DNA of 64,000 nucleotides, taken from contig JAZSQZ010000044.1 of NCBI GenBank assembly GCA_045538175.1, positions 1-64,000 on the forward strand. Reading direction: 5' to 3'. The DNA comes from JAZSQZ01 sp045538175 (GTDB taxonomy: Bacteria > Bacillota > Clostridia > Christensenellales > UBA1242). The translations under genes were made by a program, and so were the position numbers. Under the pieces are notes generated by a model. It was not told the DNA's origin. It worked only from the letters and a program-made list of their open reading frames with translations, and ran no database searches. Shown here one piece after another: positions 36,134 through 45,080 of the stretch. Each line of letters begins with the position of its first letter. The first letter of the stretch is position 1.

Positions 36134-36253
36134 TCCTTTTTATAATTTGTTACCTTAATTTTACAAAAAAATAATACAGGTGTCAATTTTTTTTTGAAAA
36201 ATCTTATAAATATGCTAGAATATTAGTATAAATTTATGCAATTTGGAGAGAAA

Positions 36254-37384
36254 ATGGCAAAAATTATAGTAACTTCAAACGGTATTTCTAAAAGAACGCC
36301 CGTTATTGACGAATTATTTATGTCTTACTGCAACGGCAAAAAAGTTTGTGTTATTGCTAATGCCGCGAACATAAACTCAAACAATTTTGTTAATAGAGAA
36401 GTTGTAAAAACAAATCTTTTATCTATCGGTGCTACAGCAGTTGATGTTGTAAACTTAAATATTGTGACAATAAACGCTGTTTTAAAATACGATGTTTTAT
36501 ATATTATGGGTGGAAAACTTCAAGACCTTGTTAGAGCTTTTAGAGAAGTAAACACAAGAGAAGTTTTCACAAAGTTTTTAGAACAAGGCGTAATCATAAC
36601 CGAAGGCGAAGGCACAATTGCTTTAGCAGAAAACTTTAAGTATTATTACGAAACAAATGGCAAAGTAAATTTGATGCCAGATAACGAAACTTATGAAGGT
36701 TTAGGATTTATTAAGTATAAAATTTATCCACACTATAATCTTCTTGGCGACATCTTAAAAAAGAAAATTGCAGACTATAACTATGAACACACAAACAACA
36801 TTATCACACGCATTGCAGATGGTGAATATGTTGAGATTGACAACTTTGAAGATTTTCCTGAACTTACAATGTGTTACAGCGAAAATGGCGAAAAGTTGTA
36901 TCGCAACGAAGGCATTGTAAAGATTAAAGAGCAAGGTATGTTTTATGGTCTTGTTGGTATGTGGGTAATAAACTCAAAAGGTCAAATTTTGTTGCAAAAA
37001 AGAAGTGCAAACAAGCGTAGCAATCCAAATATGTGGGCAATGTGTGCAGGGCACATACAGACTTGCGAAACTTATGAAGAAGCAGTTATTCGTGAAACAA
37101 GAGAAGAAATCGGGTTAAGGTTGGAGAAAAAGGACTTTAAACCTTTGATTGACCTTACTGCAGGTTCAAAACTTTATAAAGGTTATTACACACATTGTGA
37201 TTGGGCAATTCAAAACTTTAGAAGACAAGAAAGCGAAGTTAGCGAACTTAAGTGGATAGATTTTGAAGAGTTTAAGGCAATGTATAAAAAAGGTGACGAA
37301 ACAATCGTCTTTAAAAAGAGCGAAACAAGCGACGCTGAGTTTAGAAAACTTGGTCGCGTGGTTGCAAAATTAAAAACAAAATAG
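36254..37384 (+). CDS. S51 peptidase-like pseudoenzyme fused to a Nudix hydrolase
   Basis: 376 residues. The first 200 follow the S51 (dipeptidase E) fold: DVLYIMGGKLQDL and then VIITEGEGTIALAENF where active enzymes have a Ser-Ala-Gly nucleophile elbow, so the serine is missing. Residues 228-370 are a Nudix domain with a complete box: G266-x5-E272-x7-R280-E281-x2-E284-E285-x-G287. The surroundings (LLQKRSANKRSNPNMWAMCAGH) resemble IDI-like Nudix members. GGAGAG just before this ATG decides the start over one six codons earlier. The HIT gene follows after 10 bases. Confidence 0.82.
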   Translation: MAKIIVTSNGISKRTPVIDELFMSYCNGKKVCVIANAANINSNNFVNREVVKTNLLSIGATAVDVVNLNIVTINAVLKYDVLYIMGGKLQDLVRAFREVNTREVFTKFLEQGVIITEGEGTIALAENFKYYYETNGKVNLMPDNETYEGLGFIKYKIYPHYNLLGDILKKKIADYNYEHTNNIITRIADGEYVEIDNFEDFPELTMCYSENGEKLYRNEGIVKIKEQGMFYGLVGMWVINSKGQILLQKRSANKRSNPNMWAMCAGHIQTCETYEEAVIRETREEIGLRLEKKDFKPLIDLTAGSKLYKGYYTHCDWAIQNFRRQESEVSELKWIDFEEFKAMYKKGDETIVFKKSETSDAEFRKLGRVVAKLKTK

Positions 37385-37394
37385 GAGAATAAAT

Positions 37395-37802
37395 ATGAGC
37401 GAAGATTGTATTTTTTGTAAAATAATTAAAGGCGAGTGCCCATCATATAAAATTTATGAAGATGAAGACACTCTTGCATTTTTATCAATCGGTAATGATT
37501 GCTATGGTCACACACTTGTTATCCCTAAAAAGCATTATGTAAATGTTTTGGATTGTGAAGATGAAGTATTGGCAAAAGTTATGAAAACCGTAAGAAAGGT
37601 TTCAAATCACTATGTTGACAATTGTGGCTTTAAGGGTGTAAACGTAATGAACGCAAGTGGAAAGGAAGCAGAGCAAAGCGTTTTCCATTTGCACTTCCAT
37701 ATTTTGCCAAAGAAAACCGTTGATGATTTCCACTCTTGGCCAGACCTTGGAAAATGCGAAGTTGAACTAAAAGAACAAATGGAAAAACTAAAACTTAACT
37801 AA
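37395..37802 (+). CDS. HIT-family nucleotide hydrolase
   Basis: 135 residues. The histidine triad HLHFHIL (His98, 100, 102) and the N-terminal CIFCKIIKGE zinc motif are intact, as in HinT-type purine nucleoside phosphoramidases. It is co-transcribed with the S51-Nudix gene, so the pair probably both act on nucleotide-like substrates. Confidence 0.93.
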   Translation: MSEDCIFCKIIKGECPSYKIYEDEDTLAFLSIGNDCYGHTLVIPKKHYVNVLDCEDEVLAKVMKTVRKVSNHYVDNCGFKGVNVMNASGKEAEQSVFHLHFHILPKKTVDDFHSWPDLGKCEVELKEQMEKLKLN

Positions 37803-37830
37803 ACCGACAAATAAGAATAAAAAACCAACA

Positions 37831-37868
37831 AAAACTACAAAGTGTTTGCGCTTTGTGGTTTTTTGTTT
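37831..37868 (+). terminator. Terminator after the HIT gene
   Basis: ACTACAAAG / CTTTGTGGT stem with a short loop and TTTTTTG tail. It lies inside the longest possible reading frame of the next gene, which supports the later start chosen there. Confidence 0.8.
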
Positions 37869-37919
37869 TTTTGTATCAAAAGTATAATTATTTTGAGTTT
37901 ATTTTTGTTTGGGGGTTAT

Positions 37920-40220
37920 ATGCAAGTATCTGTGTTAAAAGAAGATAAAACAAAAGTTTTGTTGGTTTCGTTTTTTAAGGTGATTGGTTTTGGAATTTTA
38001 TTTTTGTTATTATTTCTTTCAAAAATTGCAAACACATTAAGTCCTTTTAAGTATGGACTTTATTCTTCATTGTGTTTTTTAAATTATAATATATATCTTT
38101 TAAGTTTTACATTTTTTGTTTCAGGGTTTGTTTTAGGTTTCGGATTAAACAACTTGATTTGCAACTTGTTTGTTGTCATTTTTACAACACTTGTGTGTTT
38201 GTTTTTTAAAAAGAAAAATAAAAAAATAAAACTATATCTTGCCACAATTTTTTACATAATTTCTGTTTTGCCACAATTTTATTTTACCAACACAGGAAGT
38301 GAAATTATTGTTTTGTTAATCGAAACTTTAATAGGTGTTGTTTTTACTGTTTCTAATATGATTTTTATTTCTGCTATAGTAAAAAGAAACTTTACCTTAA
38401 AACTCAACACTGACGAAAAGGTTTGTGGTGCAATACTTGTTTTATCTTTGTTTCTAGGGTTAGGTAATATAAGTTTGCCGATTGATTTTGTAAGACTTTT
38501 TGCAACAATTATTATTTTGTTTTTGTCTTTAAATTCTAAAAATTTTGCAATTCCCGTAGGTGTTTGTATGGGACTTGGGGTATCTCTTGCCTTAGGGGAT
38601 ATTGCATACATTGCCTTATTTTCTTTTATGGCGATAATCGCAAGTGTTTTTAAGGAAAACAAATTTTATTCCTTTGTGTCTATTATTCTTGCAGACATAT
38701 TATTTGGATTTTATTTCAACTGTTTTGTTTCTTACAGTTACATAAATATTTTGTCTGTAGTAACGGGTGGAGTTTTTTATGTCTTTTTTCCAAGCAGAAT
38801 CATAAAAAAATGTGCTAGCATTTTGTTTGCAGAAAACACAACAACAGCAAGTAAAAGTTTGGTGTTAAAAAACAAATTGATTTTATCAAACAAATTACTT
38901 GCAACTGCCGATGTTTTTTATGAGTTAGACAAAACCTTTAGAAAACTTACAAAAGGCAATATGCCCCTAGAAGATGCAAAAAAAATGATAACTGTCGAAA
39001 TCATACGCACAACTTGTGAAGGTTGCAAACAAAGGCAGGAATGTTTTAGGCGTCTTGGCGAATCGGTAAAGGAAATTTTTACAAACCTTACAAATGTTGG
39101 TTTTGAAAAAGGCAAGGTGTCTTTAGTTGACTTGCCACAATATCTTACAAGTAAGTGTCAAAACTTAAACAACTTAATTTCAAACACAAACTCTCTTTTA
39201 AATCAGTATAGCGATTATAGTGGTATGATAAACAATCTTGACGCAAGCAAACTTTTGATTGCTGAGCAGTTGTCAGGGGTGTCAAACATTTTAAAAAATC
39301 TTGCAACAAACACCGGAAAAGAAATATTGTTTAATACGGAAACAGAAGAAAAAATCAAAGAAGAATTGATATATAACAATATTATTATTCAAGACATAAT
39401 TGTTTTTGATAGTGATTTTCAAACTTGTAATATAAGTATTATGTTAAAAGAATCATACGCAAACGATGAGCGACTTGTAAATATTATAAACAAGGTTTGC
39501 AAAAGCAATTTTGTTGTAGATGAGATTATGCCAGCAGATGTTCTTGATTATGTTGTTATAAACTTAAAGACAGCGCCTAAGTATGATATAACTTTTGGTA
39601 TCTCACAAGAAACAAAAGGAGAGAGTGATATAAGTGGCGACACATATTCCTTAACACGCCTTGATAATGATAAATATTTAGTTTGTTTGTGCGATGGTAT
39701 GGGAAGTGATGATAAGGCTTTTGAAACAAGTAGTACAGCCATCGGTCTTATAGAAAATTTTTACAAAGCAGGGTATGACAGTCAAGTTGTTATAACGTCT
39801 GTAAACAAACTTTTAAACTTAGGTAGAAATGATGTTTTTTCTGCAATTGATGTTTGTGTTGTCGACCTTAAAAGCGCCATTGTTGATATGATAAAGTTAG
39901 GTGCTTGCGTTGGATTTATAAAGCAACCGGACAAAACAACCGTTGTTGAAAGTGGTGCACTCCCTATAGGTATCTTAGAAGAAGTAAAACCAAAAATTAC
40001 AAAAACAGCCCTAAACTCTGGCGATATGATTGTGCTTGTAAGTGATGGGATAGTTGACGCTTTTGGAGATGAAGAAAACATAAAAACATTTATAACAAAA
40101 GACGAGACAACAAACCCACAAACCCTTGCAGACAATATCCTAAAAAAAGCAAAAGAGTTTGATAAAAACTTTCCAAAAGACGATATGACAGCGCTTGTTT
40201 TAAAAATATATTATGCCTAA
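37920..40220 (+). CDS. spoIIE: Stage II sporulation protein E (membrane PP2C phosphatase)
   Basis: 766 residues. The N-terminal half has about ten membrane helices. A cytoplasmic linker carries CEGCKQRQECFRR (conserved Cys cluster of SpoIIE), and the C-terminal 200 residues are a PP2C-type phosphatase with VCLCDGMGSDDKA, VDLKSAIVDMIKLG and VLVSDGIVDAFGDEE. In Bacillota SpoIIE dephosphorylates SpoIIAA to activate sigma-F and helps place the polar septum. The start follows GGGGG; a start 26 codons earlier would overlap the upstream terminator. spoIIE next to tilS is a conserved Bacillota arrangement. Confidence 0.93.
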   Translation: MQVSVLKEDKTKVLLVSFFKVIGFGILFLLLFLSKIANTLSPFKYGLYSSLCFLNYNIYLLSFTFFVSGFVLGFGLNNLICNLFVVIFTTLVCLFFKKKNKKIKLYLATIFYIISVLPQFYFTNTGSEIIVLLIETLIGVVFTVSNMIFISAIVKRNFTLKLNTDEKVCGAILVLSLFLGLGNISLPIDFVRLFATIIILFLSLNSKNFAIPVGVCMGLGVSLALGDIAYIALFSFMAIIASVFKENKFYSFVSIILADILFGFYFNCFVSYSYINILSVVTGGVFYVFFPSRIIKKCASILFAENTTTASKSLVLKNKLILSNKLLATADVFYELDKTFRKLTKGNMPLEDAKKMITVEIIRTTCEGCKQRQECFRRLGESVKEIFTNLTNVGFEKGKVSLVDLPQYLTSKCQNLNNLISNTNSLLNQYSDYSGMINNLDASKLLIAEQLSGVSNILKNLATNTGKEILFNTETEEKIKEELIYNNIIIQDIIVFDSDFQTCNISIMLKESYANDERLVNIINKVCKSNFVVDEIMPADVLDYVVINLKTAPKYDITFGISQETKGESDISGDTYSLTRLDNDKYLVCLCDGMGSDDKAFETSSTAIGLIENFYKAGYDSQVVITSVNKLLNLGRNDVFSAIDVCVVDLKSAIVDMIKLGACVGFIKQPDKTTVVESGALPIGILEEVKPKITKTALNSGDMIVLVSDGIVDAFGDEENIKTFITKDETTNPQTLADNILKKAKEFDKNFPKDDMTALVLKIYYA

Positions 40221-40244
40221 AGCAAATTGCTTTAGGTTTTTTTA
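40215..40244 (+). terminator. Terminator overlapping the spoIIE stop
   Basis: CCTAAAGCAA-A-TTGCTTTAGG stem (40216-40236) and T-run; the stop codon is inside the stem. Confidence 0.85.
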
Positions 40245-40321
40245 TTTAAAATTATAGGGGTTGAAATATCTTTATATATTTGGTATAATTATCTTGTAAG
40301 AAATTTTTTTAAGGGAAAAAG

Positions 40322-41674
40322 ATGGAAGAACAAGTTTTAAAAGCAATAAATGACAATCACCTTGTAAAAAGGGGCGAAACAATTGGTGTTGCAGTAAGTG
40401 GTGGAGTTGACTCTATGAGTTTGCTACACTTTTTAAACACACAAAAAGAAAAATTAGACATCGATATCGTTGCAATCACAGTTGACCATTGTTTAAGAGA
40501 ACAATCTTTAGATGACTGTATGTTTGTTATGAATTGGTGCAGGAAAAATGGAATCTATTGTCACAAATTCGCAGTTGACGCAAGCAAGATTGCAGAAGAA
40601 AAAAATATCGGTATCGAGCAAGCTGCAAGAGAAGCAAGATATGGTGTTTTTGATGCATTGCTAAAAAAAGGTATCGTTGATAAAATCGCACTTGCTCACC
40701 ACGTATGCGACCAAGCCGAAACAATTCTTTTACATATCCTAAGGGGTGCAGGCCTTACAGGTGCTAGTGGTATGGAATATATGAGAAATGGTGTTTATAT
40801 TAGACCATTTTTAAATGTTCAAAAAGACGATATAGTTAAGTATTCACTAATTCACGATATCGATAGCGTCGAAGATGAAACAAATGCAGATTCAGCATTT
40901 AACAGAAATTTTATTCGCAATCAAATTATACCTATGTTCAAAAAGAGATGGCCAACTGTTGAGCAAAACATTGTAAACTTTGGTAAGGCTTGTAAGGAAG
41001 ATGACGAGTATATCATAAGTCAAGCATCTCTTAATGCTTTGATTGTTGAAGATAATGTTGTAAAAATTCCTTTTGTTTACTTTCTATATAAATCAAGTGT
41101 TACAAACAGAGTTGTTATAAAGGCATTTGAAAGTATCAACGCAGCCTACAACCTAGAGAGAGTACACATAAGTATGGTAAAAGAACTTGCAAAAGGCGAA
41201 AATGGTAAGAGAATAAACCTTCCAAATTCAGTTATTGCAATCAAAGAATACGAATATGTAACTTTAATTAGAAAAGAAAAACAAGTTATCGCAGGGGAAT
41301 ATCCATTTAAGACAGGCGTTACGAATTTTGCAGATATAACAAGTATTGTTGTTAAAAAATCAAAAGATAACAAAATCAGCCCAACAAAACTTCTAATTGA
41401 TTCAAGAAAACTTCCAAAAGATGCTGTTTGGAGAACAATGAGAAAAGGGGATATGTTTACAAAGTACGGTGGTGGAAGCAAAGCCTTAAGGTCTTTCTTA
41501 ATCGACAGGAAAATTCCTTCACGCGTCCGTCAACAACTTCCTGTGCTTGCAAGTGGAAGCGAAGTTTATTGTGTTTTGGGTGTCGAAATTAGCGATAAAG
41601 TTAAAATAGACGAAACAACAAAACTTGCTTACGAAATCACAGAAAAAGAACTTAAAGGTGGCAAAAACAATTAA
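40322..41674 (+). CDS. tilS: tRNA(Ile)-lysidine synthase TilS
   Basis: 450 residues. The N-type PP-loop VAVSGGVDSMSLLHFL (about 22-37), HHVCDQAETILLHILRG and NRNFIRNQIIP identify TilS, which converts C34 of tRNA-Ile(CAU) to lysidine. The C-terminal domain carries RKGDMFTKYGGGSKALRSFL. AGGGAA precedes the ATG. Downstream hpt and ftsH, usual partners in Bacillota, are absent here. Confidence 0.95.
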   Translation: MEEQVLKAINDNHLVKRGETIGVAVSGGVDSMSLLHFLNTQKEKLDIDIVAITVDHCLREQSLDDCMFVMNWCRKNGIYCHKFAVDASKIAEEKNIGIEQAAREARYGVFDALLKKGIVDKIALAHHVCDQAETILLHILRGAGLTGASGMEYMRNGVYIRPFLNVQKDDIVKYSLIHDIDSVEDETNADSAFNRNFIRNQIIPMFKKRWPTVEQNIVNFGKACKEDDEYIISQASLNALIVEDNVVKIPFVYFLYKSSVTNRVVIKAFESINAAYNLERVHISMVKELAKGENGKRINLPNSVIAIKEYEYVTLIRKEKQVIAGEYPFKTGVTNFADITSIVVKKSKDNKISPTKLLIDSRKLPKDAVWRTMRKGDMFTKYGGGSKALRSFLIDRKIPSRVRQQLPVLASGSEVYCVLGVEISDKVKIDETTKLAYEITEKELKGGKNN

Positions 41675-41699
41675 AAAACTTTTACACAAATGTTAAAAG

Positions 41700-41814
41700 T
41701 TATCCACAAAGTTATATTTATACATATTTGTTAATAAATATAAAAATTTTGAATTTTTAATCGTTTTTTTGCATAATTAACCATTTATGCACAAGAGTTA
41801 TCCACTTATCCACA
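41700..41814 (+). other. Cluster of four same-strand DnaA boxes
   Basis: TTATCCACA at 41700-41708 and 41806-41814 (perfect), TTATGCACA at 41785-41793 and TTATCCACT at 41798-41806 (one mismatch each), all in one orientation. They lie in a very AT-rich stretch between the tilS stop and its terminator. The last two share a base. This could titrate DnaA or help initiation; see findings. Confidence 0.75.
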
Positions 41815-41842
41815 AAAAAACATAGATTTTTATGTAAAAATT

Positions 41843-41874
41843 AAAGAATTAGAAAATGTTCTAATTCTTTTTTT
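41843..41874 (+). terminator. Terminator of tilS, after the DnaA-box cluster
   Basis: AAAGAATTAGAA-AATG-TTCTAATTCTTT perfect 12-bp stem with T-run, 170 bases after the tilS stop. Confidence 0.85.
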
Positions 41875-41934
41875 GTTGTTAATTTAAGTTTTTATTTTTT
41901 GTTAAAAATGTTATACTAAAAATAGGAGAAAGTT

Positions 41935-42222
41935 ATGGACGATATTAAAAACTTTTTAGACACAAAGTATGCTGATATTTTAAATAAATATAAAGATAAT
42001 AAAAATGCATGGTTACTATTAGCCCAAGAAATTATAGATGCAAGTGAAGATATGCAAGTTGATTTTAAGTCTTTTTCACTTATTCCTGTGTTTGATATTT
42101 TTGATAACGACTTTATATGTTTTCAAATTAAAAATGGTAAGTGGTGTGTTTTTAATATTGTTGATGAAATATCTTTTAAAACAGATAAAACACTAGAAGA
42201 ATTATTATTACTTAAATCATAA
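41935..42222 (+). CDS. Hypothetical protein, 95 residues
   Basis: Soluble protein starting MDDIKNFLDTKYADIL, helical in the first half with a strand-rich end (FICFQIKNGKWCVFNIVDEI). The end vaguely resembles SUKH/SMI1 immunity-type proteins, but the match is too short to claim. AGGAG box and a TATACT -10 box lie upstream. No neighbouring toxin gene is present. Confidence 0.7.
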   Translation: MDDIKNFLDTKYADILNKYKDNKNAWLLLAQEIIDASEDMQVDFKSFSLIPVFDIFDNDFICFQIKNGKWCVFNIVDEISFKTDKTLEELLLLKS

Positions 42223-42252
42223 AAAAAGAAACCTTAAACGGTTTCTTTTTTG
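42222..42252. terminator. Bidirectional terminator between convergent genes
   Basis: GAAACC-TTAAAC-GGTTTC with A- and T-runs, between stops 30 bases apart. Confidence 0.9.
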
Positions 42253-43560
42253 TTATCCTAGTAAATTTCCAAATGTTGCAAAAAGGTAAACATAATCTAA
42301 TAGATAAAGTAGAAGAAGTGATGTGCCTTGTAAACGATATGTTTTTTTCTTAATGATTGTAGGTACAAAAATTATAAGTGAAATCAAAATTGTAAGTGGA
42401 ATTGAAATATATAATGTATCAAGTGAGAATGTAAGTGGATTTCCAATTGCATTTGAGATGATACCAGACATACCCAAAATCAATGTTACATTTATAAATG
42501 AAGCGCCTATCATATTTCCAAGTGCAAGGTCTGGGGTATTCTTTTTTATACTGATGATTGCTGTTACAAGTTCAGGTAAACTTGTGCCAAGTGCCACAAC
42601 TGTAATACCAACAACAATAGGGTCAATTCCAAGGAAGTCAACTGCAAGTTTTTGACCATTGTCGCAAAGGAGTGTTGCGCCGATATATACAGCAAAACCA
42701 CCTAAGATGTAATAGAAAATTGTTTTAAAAATGTCTTTTTTAAATTGTGGTGATTGTTTGTATTTTTTGTATGCTTCGCCTTTAAGTTGTGTGTTGTCTT
42801 CTTCAACTTCGCCATACTTTATTTCGTTCATAATTTTGACAATTTCTTGACCAATATATAAAACAAAAACTACACCAAGTATAACAACCCCAAAAGTAGA
42901 AATCATATCGTCTTGTTTATAGATTACAGAAAGTACTATTGTTGCAATACAAACAATTGTTGTCAAAACAAGTTTTACAATATCTTTTATATAGTGTGTT
43001 TCAAGAGAGCGTACAGCTTCTTTTTTTGTGTCATCAAATTCTTTTATAGGTTGTTCGATGTTGCTTGTTTGTAAACCAACTTCTATGTTTGCTTCTAGTT
43101 TTGCGTCTTTAACGCCGTCAAAAACATTGACACTAAAGAAAAATAAAAACATTGCGAACAAAATGATTGCTTCGACCAAACCTAATTCTTGATTTAAGCC
43201 AAAAACAAAAAGTAAAACTGTGCTTAGTAATAGTAGAACAGACTTAAACCAAAAATCTTTTCTTGAAACTGATAATGTTTTGCAAGTTAATACTACACCT
43301 AAAATTAGTGTGCAGTCGCAAATGATACTTCCAAGTGCGTTACCAACTGCAAGGTCAGGTTTGCCTGTGCTTGTGCCGATAATATTAACCAAAAGTTCCG
43401 GAAGGGTGGTACATATACTTACAACTGTTACTCCTATAATAATATGTGAAATCCCTGTGATTTTAGATAGCCTTAGTGAAGAATCAACCATAAAATCTCC
43501 ACCCTTTATAATGACAACAAGGCCAATTATAAAAAGCAATACTGTAAGTACTAATTCCAT
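42253..43560 (-). CDS. CaCA-family sodium/calcium antiporter (YrbG-like)
   Basis: 435 residues with about ten to eleven membrane helices arranged as two inverted halves. Each half has the alpha-repeat ion-binding motif: GVTVVSICTTLPELLVNI in the first and GITVVALGTSLPELVTAI in the second, each followed by an N-A-x-GS / N-M-I-G-A-S partner helix (AVGNALGSII, ALGNMIGASF). A cytoplasmic loop of about 90 charged residues joins the halves. It probably extrudes Ca2+ in exchange for Na+ or H+. AAAGGAG precedes the ATG. Confidence 0.92.
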   Translation of the reverse strand: MELVLTVLLFIIGLVVIIKGGDFMVDSSLRLSKITGISHIIIGVTVVSICTTLPELLVNIIGTSTGKPDLAVGNALGSIICDCTLILGVVLTCKTLSVSRKDFWFKSVLLLLSTVLLFVFGLNQELGLVEAIILFAMFLFFFSVNVFDGVKDAKLEANIEVGLQTSNIEQPIKEFDDTKKEAVRSLETHYIKDIVKLVLTTIVCIATIVLSVIYKQDDMISTFGVVILGVVFVLYIGQEIVKIMNEIKYGEVEEDNTQLKGEAYKKYKQSPQFKKDIFKTIFYYILGGFAVYIGATLLCDNGQKLAVDFLGIDPIVVGITVVALGTSLPELVTAIISIKKNTPDLALGNMIGASFINVTLILGMSGIISNAIGNPLTFSLDTLYISIPLTILISLIIFVPTIIKKKTYRLQGTSLLLLYLLDYVYLFATFGNLLG

Positions 43561-43594
43561 TTTCCTTTCTCCTTTGTATTATATTTTTTTGATT

Positions 43595-45016
43595 TTAATT
43601 TTGTTCAAGATGAAAAATTTCTTCGTTAAGTTTTGCAGTTTCGGGTATAACAAAACCTTCAATCAAATCCTCGGTGCCTTCATAGATAATGCCTGGTTGT
43701 GCTTCGTATCTATCGCTCCTGATTTGTTTTTTGTTTGAAAGTTTGCCATCTATAAAATATTCAAGATAGGCCCTGCTTTCATATCCGTCACGTCTAGGCT
43801 TAACTCTTAAAAATTCGCCTTTAAACATAATTTTGTCAATGTATTTCTTGTCTGTATCTTTTATAATTTTGTCGTCGCTACTTTTTATTGTATTTACAAT
43901 TTCGCTTTTGGTTTTGATAACAACATTTTTCTCTTTTGTATCTCCATAAATACTAAAAGTTATTGTGTCGTTATCGCACTTGCTTGATATAAAGATTGGA
44001 AGGTTTGTGTTGTTTTTAAACTTAAGGTCAGCCGACCCCCAAGAAACCATTGCGTCAAGTGAAGGTGATATGTAACTTACAGGAAGGGAATGTTTGTGTA
44101 CTTCTAAAACATCAATTCCTGATAGCAACAAAGCGTTATATAAAGTGGTGGAAACTTGACAGATTCCACCACCTACACCAGATACAAATTCGCCATTTTT
44201 TATAATTTTGGCTGGTTTGTAACCGTTTTCTTCACTTCTAACTCCGATTATATCATTAAAACTAAAAACTTGTAAAGGACTAATCATACTTCCGTTTAGT
44301 TTTTTTGTACAAAGTGCTATATTGTGTTTTCTCTCTACTGTCGATGAAGAAAAGTTTGTTGAAAAAGTGGCTTGCTTTTGTGTGCATTTTTTTAACATTT
44401 CTTCAGTGTAGTTGGGTTTTATTTCTGTTGTTTTTACAAATACTATTGCGTTTTTTGTTTTTTGTATACTCTCTATTATGTCGTTTATAAGTTTGTCTCT
44501 ATCAACTTTTATTCCTACTTTGGATTTTGTTATGTTGAAGGTTTCATTTGTTTTGTTAAAAGTTATTTCACTGTTTATTGGATTCTCTTCGATTTCCGAA
44601 ATTATGCCATCAATTTTTTCATCAATCTCGCGAAAGGTAAAGTTGAGTGCGATATAGTTATCAAAACCCATTTTTTTGATTTGTTTTATTGCTTTGATTT
44701 TTTTTGTATAGTCGCCAAAAAAATTGTTTGCATACAAGTCATCTAAAACGATGTGAATTTTGCTTGTTGGTAAAAAATTACTTCCGTTAAACGACCAAAC
44801 TTTATCCATATATTTTATGTCTAAAGTTATCTCTTTTGTGTAGTTATCTATGTATCTATCAAAAATTTCGGTTGCTTCTTCTTTTGAAATTTCGCTTAAG
44901 TTTATGCCGTTTACAACAATTTGATTTTCTTTAAAAAATGTGTTTGTTGCAAGGCAAAATCCAAAAAGTATAAGTAAAACAGAAAAAAACAAGACAAAAA
45001 TATTTTTCTTAAACAT
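43595..45016 (-). CDS. VanW-family cell-wall protein
   Basis: 473 residues. An N-terminal signal anchor (7-28) is followed by a PG_binding_4-type repeat region (about 35-200). The VanW domain covers 225-370 (FSTNFSSSTVERKHNIALCTKKLNG, GVGGGICQVSTTLYNALLLSGI, the usual SLPVSYI and MVSWGSADLKFKN). A G5-like tail ends the protein. VanW proteins occur beside glycopeptide-resistance and sporulation genes, but their role is unsettled. It lies 34 bases upstream of the CaCA gene on the same strand. Confidence 0.9.
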   Translation of the reverse strand: MFKKNIFVLFFSVLLILFGFCLATNTFFKENQIVVNGINLSEISKEEATEIFDRYIDNYTKEITLDIKYMDKVWSFNGSNFLPTSKIHIVLDDLYANNFFGDYTKKIKAIKQIKKMGFDNYIALNFTFREIDEKIDGIISEIEENPINSEITFNKTNETFNITKSKVGIKVDRDKLINDIIESIQKTKNAIVFVKTTEIKPNYTEEMLKKCTQKQATFSTNFSSSTVERKHNIALCTKKLNGSMISPLQVFSFNDIIGVRSEENGYKPAKIIKNGEFVSGVGGGICQVSTTLYNALLLSGIDVLEVHKHSLPVSYISPSLDAMVSWGSADLKFKNNTNLPIFISSKCDNDTITFSIYGDTKEKNVVIKTKSEIVNTIKSSDDKIIKDTDKKYIDKIMFKGEFLRVKPRRDGYESRAYLEYFIDGKLSNKKQIRSDRYEAQPGIIYEGTEDLIEGFVIPETAKLNEEIFHLEQN

Positions 45017-45080
45017 AACAGTTTTCCTTTTGTTTTAGTATGTGAAAACTGTGTTTAATATATACTTTTGTCTTGTATTG

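Noticed and set aside
37842..37919. Longer N-terminus of SpoIIE
   Set aside because: The added 26 residues would overlap the HIT terminator; a GGGGG box supports the later ATG.
41700..41814. Calling the DnaA-box cluster the chromosomal origin
   Set aside because: Genes to the left run mainly rightward and those to the right mainly leftward, the reverse of the pattern expected at an origin, and no dnaA, dnaN or rpmH is near.
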